Translations under genes and position numbers: made by a program
Part shown: positions 7,738 to 13,851 of the stretch, in pieces
How the letters are laid out: each line of letters starts with the position of its first letter
Position numbering within the stretch: the stretch's first letter is position 1
Assembly: GCA_024635465.1 (NCBI GenBank)
Contig: JAGXIS010000123.1
Coordinates: 1 to 14,014, forward strand
Source: Bacteroidota bacterium
Lineage (GTDB): Bacteria; Bacteroidota; Rhodothermia; Balneolales; Balneolaceae
Direction of reading: 5' to 3'
Length of the DNA: 14,014 nucleotides
The notes under the pieces: model-generated
The model's input: only the letters and a program-made list of their open reading frames with translations
Told to the model about the DNA's origin: nothing
The model's database searches: none

Positions 7738-8603
7738 ATGATATATCAGGAATTCAAACCTTCTAAAAAGCTAAGTTCTTTAATTGCTTGTTATTGGTCA
7801 ATAAAATTTGATACAAATTTTGACCTATTGGATTGGGATATTGTTCTGCCAGATGGATGTACGGAACTAGTTTTGAATTTCGGTTCGCCTTTTTACCAAC
7901 AAGATCTGCTATCCGGTTCTAAATGTTTAATAGATGAATATGCGATAATAGGACCGCGTACCAGAGCTATAACTATTTCTCAACCAAGTTCTGCCCAATT
8001 ATTTGCTATCCGCTTTAAGTCACAAGGACTACAAGCTCTGATTAAAATTCCTTCTCCTGAATTGTGTAATCAGGTGATATTCAATAAAAAAAAATTGAAG
8101 AAAATATCGTGTTGCCGCTTAGGGCTGCAAGAGAAAAATCACAGTCCTTGCCAATAACAGTAAACACTGTGGATGACATACTATCTTCTAAACTAAGTAA
8201 TGATTTCCAGATAAATCAATTGGTTCAAGCGGCTACAAAAGAAATTATCAGTCAGCAGGGCGCTTTCAACGTCACCACATTTTGTCAAGACTATGGATCC
8301 CATAAATCCACTTTGCAAAAGAATTTTGTCATACACACGGGCTTAAAACCAAAACAATTCCCAAACATTATTCGGTTCAATTACACCCATTTGTATATTA
8401 CTAGAAAGAAATTTTCCAGTTTAACTGAGGCTGCATGTGCTTGTGGATATTTTGATCAATCACACATGATTAAGGAATTCAGGAAGATTACAAATGCAAC
8501 GCCCAGGGATATGCTGTCAAATAGAAGGGTATTACCCCAACTTACATCGACATTCTATACATCAATAAATGAGTATTTTTTTAACAACGACCAAGGGGAT
8601 TAG
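7738..8603 (+). pseudogene. AraC-family regulator (DUF6597-like) split by a -1 frameshift at an A9 run
   Basis: From ATG 7738 the first frame encodes the DUF6597-like domain (FKPSKKLSSLIACYWSIKF, DIVLPDGCTELVLNFG, LFAIRFKSQGLQALI). After a run of nine A at 8086-8094 this frame gives nonsense and stops at 8155-8157. Going back one base at the run continues as IEENIVLPLRAAREK... and then an intact AraC domain: FNVTTFCQDYGSHKSTLQKNF, GLKPKQF, CACGYFDQSHMIKEF, ending at TAG 8601-8603. If the run were A10 the product would be 288 residues, close to the 280 of the homologue at 303-1145, which it matches motif for motif; A7 would also restore frame. The gene may be dead, a homopolymer sequencing error, or read through by transcriptional slippage or -1 frameshifting (A-AAA-AAA is slippery). 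An internal GTG at 8109 could start a DNA-binding-only fragment. No convincing promoter is seen. Confidence 0.8.
8086..8094 (+). repeat. Homopolymer of nine A at the AraC frameshift
   Basis: Nine consecutive A join the sensor-like and DNA-binding halves of the regulator. Adding one A or removing two gives one continuous reading frame; as written, the in-frame continuation is not the AraC domain. Confidence 0.9.
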
Positions 8604-8611
8604 ATTCCCTT
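8593..8611 (+). terminator. Weak hairpin at the end of the second AraC-type gene
   Basis: AAGGGGA (8593-8599) pairs with TTCCCTT (8605-8611), seven pairs with one G-T and a five-nt loop containing the TAG stop. What follows (ATGTTTAT) is T-rich but has no real T-run, so termination is uncertain. Confidence 0.35.
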
Positions 8612-9063
8612 ATGTTTATCCGCATTGATATGGACAATCGACAAAGTGATCAGGTAATTGTCGTGAACAAGGTTTTATCTTGTTCTGCCTCACAGGCATT
8701 GCGATATTTTACAGCGCGAGAGTTTCTGACAAAGTGGCTCACCAAAAAATGCCATTTTCAGAATCAATAGGGATATCTGCTTTTCCAAAGACAAAACAAC
8801 TTGTAAGACAAATGTATTGGCCAATATTTCCAAGTACGGAAGAAAAAACAAGGCATATCCGGGGTTCTATAGTCAACAGCGAACAGGTGTATCAGACATT
8901 GGCTGTGATCGAATAATCCTGAGCAAACTCAATAAAACTACGTTACTACTTATTGACTTTTGGTTATATGCAAACAAAATGCGTCACTACGTAATCGATT
9001 CACGTACATTTGATGTAAGCCGTTTTCCGTGAAAATGAATGTCGATATTATATTATTTAATTG
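8604..9063. other. 460-nt gene-poor stretch between converging genes
   Basis: No intact gene is convincing here. Open frames at 8680-8916 and 8817-9032 (plus strand) overlap each other, lack signal peptides or family motifs, and have unusual composition; I regard them as chance or decayed sequence. A short frame at 8612-8770 looks like the start of an SRPBCC-type protein and is listed separately. An AATCGATT palindrome flanked by ACGT on both sides (8989-9005) could be a protein-binding site, but nothing ties it to a gene. Confidence 0.5.
8612..8770 (+). pseudogene. Possible N-terminal remnant of an SRPBCC/AHSA1-like protein
   Basis: ATG 8612 opens a 52-codon frame ending at TAG 8768-8770. 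Its segment IVVNKVLSCSASQALRYFTA followed by REFLTKWLTKK fits the opening strand, helix and (L/W)..W(L/W)T motif of SRPBCC proteins of the AHSA1 type (START-like fold, often about 140-160 residues). The frame breaks soon after an A6 run at about 8742-8747, and neither other frame continues the family clearly. It begins nine nt after the stop of the frameshifted regulator, so the two may once have been an operon. The family call rests on about 35 residues and is tentative. Confidence 0.35.
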
Positions 9064-9504
9064 TCACCTCGGAGAAAAGTGATCAAGCATGATTTTCCAT
9101 CCATCATCGGATTTAATCCAAACAAGGGAAAATATTGACCTTGAGGTATGCAGAGTCTCATTATTGTAATAAGAAATGTTTGAATATCCCCTTTGTAGTG
9201 CAACATTGGAAGACAAAATCACAACTTCAATATTTTCAAGCTTCCACTCATGGGCATTTTGAAAGTTCCCCCAGTAATCAACAAGGTTTGATTTCCCTGT
9301 AATATCCACTTTGTTTCCTACCATCGTTGCACTATCCGAATAATATTCCCCGATTGTCGCGTAATTCCCTTTATTGAATTCACGTTCCATTTCTCTGTTT
9401 ATTTCCAGAATTTGGTCAATACTGATTTCCGCAGAGTCCTGTCGATTTTGACCGATAGAAATATTTGTGACAAAAAGAACTAATAAGATTATTAAATATT
9501 TCAT
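9064..9504 (-). CDS. Exported DUF4440/SnoaL-like (NTF2-fold) protein
   Basis: I choose the ATG at 9504-9502, giving 146 residues, rather than the in-frame ATG 27 nt upstream at 9531. It begins directly with a signal peptide (MKYLIILLVLFVTNISIGQ) and overlaps the TGA of the preceding hydrolase as ATGA, a classic translational-coupling junction. After cleavage before Gln19, the mature part has the DUF4440/SnoaL-like layout: a helix ILEINREMEREFNKGNYATI, the strand EYYSDSATMVGNK, ..GKSNLVDYW.., and the closing IFSLVWIKSDDGWKIMLDHF. These small NTF2-fold proteins bind small molecules in a cone-shaped pocket or act as isomerases or epoxide hydrolases in some families; no catalytic set is identifiable here. 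It probably works in the periplasm with the coupled hydrolase. Another member of the same broad family is at 12982-13416. Confidence 0.82.
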   Translation of the reverse strand: MKYLIILLVLFVTNISIGQNRQDSAEISIDQILEINREMEREFNKGNYATIGEYYSDSATMVGNKVDITGKSNLVDYWGNFQNAHEWKLENIEVVILSSNVALQRGYSNISYYNNETLHTSRSIFSLVWIKSDDGWKIMLDHFSPR

Positions 9505-11006
9505 TGTATTATACCTATTATTTTTAACCATTTAATTTTATCATATGCGTATCCAGAACAAATCTGATACTCTGGAGTCATCATTGAGTGATTTCCTCGC
9601 TGATATAGTTCAGTAGTGACATCTAGACTGTCTGGAATGTTCTGGTAGAAGTTTTGTAATGAACGTGTTGGATTTACACGCTGATCATTTTCTCCGTATT
9701 GGAGAAATACCGGACACAAAAGTTTGCTGGCCTCATTTACGATACTGTCATCTATTAAATCGTCCTTTTTGGGAGATAATGGAATGGTTTCACTAGTTGG
9801 TGGTGCAAATAATCGATTGTACTTGAGTTGTAGTTCACGTATTAATTCGAAATTGGTAGTGTCAATTTTCTCATTTATGATACCATCATAATATGTTTTC
9901 CAAATATTGCTTAGAGAGATTATGTCTTCCTCCATCACACCTAAATTCCGATGATAGTGATTGACAGCAAATAACTGTCCTTCTTTCATTGTCATTATCG
10001 GAGCAGCTGTAGCGTTGATAAAAGCAACTTCATCACCGAATTTTTCTCCCATCATAAGTGCTAACCTTCCTCCCTCACTAGGCCCATGTAGTCCAACTTT
10101 ATTTGGTTCCACCTTTTCATGTTCCCTGAGGTATACGAACAGCTGTTGATACCTATCTACTTTTTCTTGAAACGTATAATATTCAAAACTTCTGCCTTTT
10201 GATTTACCAACACCGGCTTTATCAAATGTCATTGCGATGATTCCATATGATGCAAAAAATCGTGCTTCGTATTCAGCATTTTTCATTTGAGATTGTCCTC
10301 CGCCCCCAGGGAGTAGCAAACACGCCGGTTTCTTTTCATTACTAACAGGTATGAATAGGTTGACATAGATAGAATCTCCATCAACCATTACCCAATTCTC
10401 CTTTATGGAATAATCAAAAGAACGTTTAAGTTCAACTTCTTCCTCTCTTCTATTAGTAATGAAAATTTGTTGAAATCTATTGTTTGCTTTACCAGAAAAA
10501 ACAGTTGTTTCGCCTGAACTACTCCAAAACATATTGTCCCCAATAGGTTTCATGGAGGCACTTTCTTCAGTATAGGGAGACATTAGAAACAGCTTTCCTC
10601 TATTCGCATAAACAAGAGCTCTATTTCCATTCTTATCCACATAGTTACCAGTGAATTGTTTAAAATCATTTTCATTTATTGGATCTAATTGACGCTTTAA
10701 ACTTATGCTTTGAATATAACCAGTGAATGATGTTAACAAGCCAATTCTGTTTGGACTGAAATTCTCTACTGTAAACACTCTTTCCTCAGCTCTTGCTTGA
10801 ATTGTGAACAATTTTCCTTCCTCAAGAGGAAAATTAAAGCTGAAATTTTGACTTAATTCATATGGAAATGAAATAAAAGTGCTATCATTTTTGATTTCCA
10901 GAGTTAAATATTGAAAACCATCATGCGTTGAAATCTCTCCGATGTACGTTTGAGAGAAAGATGAAGAAGAGCTTAATGTGATTGCTATTAAAAAAGTATA
11001 TCTCAT
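9501..11006 (-). CDS. Exported alpha/beta hydrolase (serine hydrolase, acyl-hydrolase/peptidase-like)
   Basis: A 501-residue protein starting at ATG 11006 with a short signal peptide (MRYTFLIAITLSSSSSFSQ). Residues about 20-200 form a beta-rich N-terminal region without a clear family signature. Residues about 205-500 are an alpha/beta hydrolase core: strand and oxyanion loop ACLLLPGGGGQSQ (228-240), FDKAGVGKS (261-269), nucleophile elbow G308-P-S310-E-G312-G, acid turn YGENDQRVNP with Asp441, and GNHSMM with His473. The Ser310/Asp441/His473 triad is therefore complete and in the usual order. The FDKAGVGKS segment and GPSEGG elbow are like those of exported dienelactone-hydrolase/acyl-esterase-type enzymes of Bacteroidota. 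It likely hydrolyses an ester or amide in the periplasm; the substrate cannot be read from sequence. It is the first gene of a two-gene minus-strand operon, its TGA overlapping the ATG of the DUF4440-like gene. Confidence 0.87.
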   Translation of the reverse strand: MRYTFLIAITLSSSSSFSQTYIGEISTHDGFQYLTLEIKNDSTFISFPYELSQNFSFNFPLEEGKLFTIQARAEERVFTVENFSPNRIGLLTSFTGYIQSISLKRQLDPINENDFKQFTGNYVDKNGNRALVYANRGKLFLMSPYTEESASMKPIGDNMFWSSSGETTVFSGKANNRFQQIFITNRREEEVELKRSFDYSIKENWVMVDGDSIYVNLFIPVSNEKKPACLLLPGGGGQSQMKNAEYEARFFASYGIIAMTFDKAGVGKSKGRSFEYYTFQEKVDRYQQLFVYLREHEKVEPNKVGLHGPSEGGRLALMMGEKFGDEVAFINATAAPIMTMKEGQLFAVNHYHRNLGVMEEDIISLSNIWKTYYDGIINEKIDTTNFELIRELQLKYNRLFAPPTSETIPLSPKKDDLIDDSIVNEASKLLCPVFLQYGENDQRVNPTRSLQNFYQNIPDSLDVTTELYQRGNHSMMTPEYQICSGYAYDKIKWLKIIGIIQ

Positions 11007-11234
11007 GATTAATAATTCAAATGCTATTTCTTTTTAGTGCAAATTCCGGTAAAAACATGTTGCTTTAAATTCCTGAATTATCATAAACTTCCCAAACTTG
11101 TTTAATAGTATCGTTGATTTTGGTCCATTTGATTTTGATTGTAACATGGTGTTGAATCTTATAGAATATGCATGTATTGTTTCATATGAAAGAAGCCACA
11201 TTAAAACGGCTTTGCTAAGTAAAGAATATTACCT

Positions 11235-11281
11235 TGTTCTAAATTGTAAAAAAGACGCTCCTACAGGCTCTCCAGCGAGTC
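11235..11281 (-). promoter_or_regulatory. Minus-strand terminator tail fused to the shared promoter element (copy 5, weak -7)
   Basis: Read on the minus strand, GACTCGCT (11281-11274) can pair with AGCGTC (11259-11254) with a two-nt bulge, followed by six T and then ACAATTT: CGTCTTTTTTACAATTT at 11257-11241, identical over 17 bases to the plus-strand copy at 3713-3729. At the expected 22-nt distance there is only TTACTTAG, a poor -7 box. It faces the hydrolase operon starting at 11006, over 200 nt away, so it may be a relic or drive a long leader. Confidence 0.35.
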
Positions 11282-11599
11282 ACATACAACTGTATAGTGC
11301 AAGAGTTATTTGAGGTGAAACTTACTTCGTAGGCAACATTTTATACCTCATTAGGATTCCTTTTATTGGAAAAACATATTCTCTTGGATTATAGCACGGG
11401 CACCGTAAGGCAATTCAACCATATATGTGTTTGATTTTTGCTTGTTGTCACAGGCCTCCTAGGCTGACTACTCTTTATAGACAAGGACGATTTTCCTGAG
11501 GTTAATGTCTTCCAAATTTATAACTGCCTCTAATTCCATCCTGAATAGCCCCGTGATTTATGCTAATATTTTGGAATAGTACGAATCCGTGATTCTTCC

Positions 11600-11635
11600 T
11601 TTTTTCAATTTTGAATGGAACACACAATAGATTTT
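11600..11635 (+). promoter_or_regulatory. Promoter-like element of the truncated exported peptide (variant copy)
   Basis: CTTTTTTCAATTTTG (11599-11613) resembles the shared CTTTTTTACAATTT element with one A missing, and TAGATTTT (11628-11635) follows 20 nt after CA. Transcription would start near 11642, downstream of the in-frame ATG at 11615, which supports ATG 11672 as the real start of the next gene. Confidence 0.45.
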
Positions 11636-11671
11636 GAGCAATCACAACATCACTTACTAAAATCTACTCTT

Positions 11672-11881
11672 ATGAAAAACAACTTTACACTGCAATTTTG
11701 GTCTCTTACCATGGCTTTTTCACTCACTCAATTAGCCTGTTTTGGTCAATGGGAAGTATTAACTTCAGGCACCTTCGCGAATGTCAGCTTAGATGACATA
11801 GATGCCTCATCCTCAGAATATAATTTTGAACTGCAGCTAAACAATTTTAATTATCAGACCAGCCTTTTGAAGGCTAATTGA
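11672..11881 (+). CDS. Short exported peptide, probable truncated remnant
   Basis: ATG 11672 begins a signal peptide (MKNNFTLQFWSLTMAFSLTQLACFGQ), chosen over the in-frame ATG at 11615 because the promoter-like box sits at 11628-11635 and the upstream residues are charged and unlike a signal. The mature part is only about 43 residues: WEVLTSGTFANVSLDDIDAS followed by a low-complexity tail ending at TGA 11879-11881. The WEVLTSGT.AN start is typical of large Bacteroidota secreted propeller proteins (WxxxxSGTxxNLxDI), so this is plausibly the 5' stump of a deleted T9SS cargo. No sorting domain follows. It could also be a genuine small secreted peptide. It lies about 90 nt upstream of another T9SS gene and has separate promoter signals. 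Confidence 0.45.
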   Translation: MKNNFTLQFWSLTMAFSLTQLACFGQWEVLTSGTFANVSLDDIDASSSEYNFELQLNNFNYQTSLLKAN

Positions 11882-11907
11882 GACAGTTGAAATTTTTCAC
11901 TGGAATC

Positions 11908-11949
11908 GGCTTTATTACAATTTTATCTCATATCTAAACTCTAATTTTA
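11908..11949 (+). promoter_or_regulatory. Bacteroidota-type promoter of the small T9SS gene (shared element, copy 4)
   Basis: CGGCTTTATTACAATTTTAT (11907-11926) matches the shared element with one T replaced by A. Exactly 22 nt after TTTATTACA comes TAATTTTA (11942-11949), a one-mismatch TAnnTTTG box. No stem precedes the T-rich part, so here the element is not also a terminator tail. The ATG is at 11972, with a leader of about 15-20 nt. Confidence 0.55.
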
Positions 11950-11971
11950 ATCCACACTTATACTTTAAATC

Positions 11972-12889
11972 ATGAAAAAACAATTACTCTTCTTAGCACT
12001 TTTTATAAGCAGCAGTTGGGGAGCAGCACAGTCCTTTTACACAGGCAGTATACATGAGGCTCCTTATCAAGAATTTGACAACGGCATCCAGTTGCAAGAA
12101 ATACAAGACCCAGGATTTTACAACTACACATTGTCACAAACCTGGAGCTTCTTTGATACCCCAACAACTAATCCTTTAATAATTGGTGCGAATGGCTACA
12201 TAGTTAGCGTTGGTTCAGAATTTGCCATGACTTTTGATCCTTTCCTGGCATCTCTGCAAACCGATAACTCAGAATCATCGGGCGTATTTATTGAATCAGC
12301 TATGGACGAATCTCCGGCCCGACTATCTATAGAGTGGCGAAATATGCGCCTGGAGGGGCATTCTCTTTTAGATTTTGTAACATTCAAATTGAATTTATTC
12401 GACAATCAGGTGGTGGAATTTCATTATGGACCTTCACAAGTCACGGAAACATTTGCATTCGCTGATGGTAATACAGGCCCTGTGGTTATTCTTTCTCTTT
12501 TTAATGATGAATTCACTACAGTTTATGATCTGCTGTACGCTCATGAAAATCCCGCTTCTCCGGACTTTTTACAAACTTCTGGATCATTGAACGGTATTCC
12601 CCAACCCGGCACGCTATATAGATACACACCAACAACGACTACTGATGTCGGTGAAGATCGGGACATGGACACACTTACGATCTATCCAAACCCCACTAAT
12701 GGTGAAATCCAAATAAGCGATTCGTCAGTTTCGGAAGTTATGCTATTGAGTTCTGACGGTAGAGAACTAGCGGTGCTACCAGTTGAAAATGGACGCGTGT
12801 CGTTAAAAGAATATCCCAAGGGCATTTACCTCATTCAGATTCTTCAGTCAAATAATCGAAATTCTATTCAACGAGTAATCAAGCAGTAG
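11972..12889 (+). CDS. Exported protein with T9SS type A sorting domain, passenger of unknown function
   Basis: A 305-residue protein with a clean signal peptide (MKKQLLFLALFISSSWGAAQ, cut before Gln20). Residues 21-230 are a single beta-rich passenger (TWSFFDTPTTNPLIIGANGY, then RLSIEWRNMRLEG, FKLNLFDNQVVEFHYGPS) whose pattern recalls the N-terminal beta-sandwich seen in some Bacteroidota secreted proteins that start with a description of an on-screen scalar (NG.I.F......), but I do not recognise a named family. Residues 235-305 are a type A T9SS sorting domain: LTIYPNPTNG, EVMLLSSDGRELA, YPKGIYLIQI, ending RVIKQ. It should be secreted or anchored outside. A promoter of the shared type lies just upstream and a strong terminator just downstream, so it is a single-gene unit. 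Confidence 0.87.
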   Translation: MKKQLLFLALFISSSWGAAQSFYTGSIHEAPYQEFDNGIQLQEIQDPGFYNYTLSQTWSFFDTPTTNPLIIGANGYIVSVGSEFAMTFDPFLASLQTDNSESSGVFIESAMDESPARLSIEWRNMRLEGHSLLDFVTFKLNLFDNQVVEFHYGPSQVTETFAFADGNTGPVVILSLFNDEFTTVYDLLYAHENPASPDFLQTSGSLNGIPQPGTLYRYTPTTTTDVGEDRDMDTLTIYPNPTNGEIQISDSSVSEVMLLSSDGRELAVLPVENGRVSLKEYPKGIYLIQILQSNNRNSIQRVIKQ

Positions 12890-12910
12890 AGTTGGTTTGT
12901 TTGGTTTCGC

Positions 12911-12965
12911 GAAAATCGATTTCCATTGTCTGCAACGAAGCAATCGAGATCGATTTTCTATTTTT
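12911..12965 (+). terminator. Long-stem Rho-independent terminator of the small T9SS gene
   Basis: GAAAATCGAT (12911-12920) is perfectly complementary to ATCGATTTTC (12949-12958). Pairing continues inward through 12921-12929 with 12940-12948, with two G-T pairs and one mismatch, leaving a loop of about 10 nt. A T-rich tail (TATTTTT) follows. The last bases of that tail, TATTTTTG (12959-12966), also read as a perfect TAnnTTTG box 16 nt before the next start codon, so terminator and next promoter may overlap. Confidence 0.7.
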
Positions 12966-12981
12966 GATCAAAACCTCAATC

Positions 12982-13416
12982 ATGAAATTCATTTTGTCAT
13001 TTGTCCTATTCACCCTATCTACTTTCAATGCAAATACCGTCTTTTCACAATCAGACGAAAGACAATTAATTGAAGAGAATTTTCAGCGCCAAATTGAAGC
13101 ATGGAACAGGGGAGATATTGAATCATATTGTAATGCTTATGTTCAATCTGACTCAACCACGATCATAAGCGAACAAGGTGTTGTTTCGGGATACGAGAAT
13201 ATCCTGAGTTTGTACAAAAAATACTGGAAGCCGGAAAACATGGGCAAACTTTCATTCTCTGATATTGAAATGAATCGACTCTCCAATCAATATTTTTTCG
13301 TTACCGGACATTTCACAGTAGAACTTCCTGAGAACCGTGTTCATGATGGATTCTTTTCCGTCGTTATGAAAAAGGTGGATAACCGTTGGCTAATCCTAAC
13401 CGATCACTCAAGTTAG
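12982..13416 (+). CDS. Exported DUF4440/SnoaL-like (NTF2-fold) protein
   Basis: ATG 12982 gives 144 residues starting with a signal peptide (MKFILSFVLFTLSTFNANTV, FSQ cleavage region). The frame is open back to an ATG at 12892, three bases after the preceding stop, but those codons encode the terminator hairpin and no signal, so I reject that start. The mature protein follows the DUF4440/SnoaL-like plan: helix IEENFQRQIEAWNRGDIESY, CNAYVQSDSTTIISEQGVV.GYENIL, a Y..Y/W helix end, strands SDIEMNRLSNQYFFVTGHFT and the closing FFSVVMKKVDNRWLILTDHS. The EAWNRGDIESY..AY and W.I..DHSS motifs are strong for this family. Ligand or reaction unknown; a periplasmic small-molecule-binding role is the general expectation. 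It resembles the protein at 9064-9504 in plan but is clearly diverged from it. Confidence 0.85.
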   Translation: MKFILSFVLFTLSTFNANTVFSQSDERQLIEENFQRQIEAWNRGDIESYCNAYVQSDSTTIISEQGVVSGYENILSLYKKYWKPENMGKLSFSDIEMNRLSNQYFFVTGHFTVELPENRVHDGFFSVVMKKVDNRWLILTDHSS

Positions 13417-13464
13417 TTGCGGCCTAGCAGGAGTAAGTAACATCATACTTAAAATAAATTAGAC

Positions 13465-13851
13465 ATGAAGTATAAACAAACACCCTTTTCAAAACTACTT
13501 CTCTTATTTTTGATACTATCTGTTCCGATAACACTTCAGTTTTGCAAGTCTAGCCAGACAGCACAGAGAATATATGAGGATAAAAGAGCTGAACCCAAAA
13601 TTTCTTACAGCGAGAGTATTTTACCAATAATGAAAGTAAAATGTACGCCTTGTCATTTCCCGGATCGCGGAATGAAAAAAATGCTCAATACTTACGAAGC
13701 TACCCGAAAAAATATCGAAGATATTTTGTACCGTGTTCAACTGCCTGTCAATCACAAGGATTATATGCCATTCAAAAGCAAAAGAGAGCCATTAACAGAA
13801 GCTGAAATTAATCTGATTAAAAACTGGGTAGCCCAAGGTATGCTTGAATAA
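13465..13851 (+). CDS. Monohaem c-type-cytochrome-like lipoprotein
   Basis: A 128-residue protein beginning 48 nt after the DUF4440-like gene, so possibly co-transcribed with it. Residues 8-26 are a hydrophobic signal with a lipobox-like LQFC ending at Cys27 (a non-standard L-Q-F-C), suggesting a lipoprotein. A single haem-binding CxxCH motif, C60-T-P-C63-H64, sits in SILPIMKVKCTPCHFPDRGM, the typical context of the small cytochrome c-like domains of Bacteroidota and Planctomycetota surface proteins. Met101 in HKDYMPF is a candidate second axial ligand, and the C-terminal EAEINLIKNWVAQGM helix is the usual L(T/S)..E...I..W...G ending. It is expected to bind haem c in the periplasm or on a membrane and move electrons; its partners are not in the window. 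Confidence 0.85.
   Translation: MKYKQTPFSKLLLLFLILSVPITLQFCKSSQTAQRIYEDKRAEPKISYSESILPIMKVKCTPCHFPDRGMKKMLNTYEATRKNIEDILYRVQLPVNHKDYMPFKSKREPLTEAEINLIKNWVAQGMLE

Larger units (their letters stand above)
11007..11671. other. Long non-coding or decayed stretch (about 665 nt)
   Basis: I find no convincing gene. A plus-strand frame at 11098-11313 has no signal peptide, domain or start context. On the minus strand a 31-codon frame (11458-11363) ends QENMFFQ and contains CDNKQK, like the region after a lipoprotein cysteine, but an in-frame stop lies just before it; it may be a remnant. The recognisable content is regulatory: a minus-strand terminator/promoter element near 11281-11221 and a plus-strand promoter near 11600-11635. 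Inverted repeats such as AAGCC/GGCTT (11194-11213) are short. Confidence 0.45.

Noticed and set aside
8989..9005. ACGT-AATCGATT-C-ACGT palindromic site
   Set aside because: Short and isolated in a convergent intergenic region; no second copy or gene start links it to regulation.
8680..9032. Two overlapping plus-strand open frames (78 and 71 codons)
   Set aside because: They overlap in different frames, match no family I recognise, and lack start signals; treated as decayed or non-coding.
9155..9170. TTATTACAATAAT on the minus strand, similar to the shared promoter element
   Set aside because: It lies within the coding sequence of the DUF4440-like gene and has no suitable box or gene start downstream.
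11098..11313. 71-codon plus-strand open frame
   Set aside because: No signal peptide, domain or start context; it lies over a minus-strand terminator/promoter element, so it is probably chance.
11363..11458. Minus-strand 31-codon frame containing CDNKQK and ending QENMFFQ
   Set aside because: It looks like the part of a lipoprotein after the lipid cysteine, but an in-frame TAG precedes it and no hydrophobic signal is found in any frame; too short to call beyond a possible remnant.
12892..12981. Upstream in-frame extension of the second DUF4440-like gene
   Set aside because: The extra 30 codons encode a terminator hairpin and would bury the signal peptide; ATG 12982 is far better.
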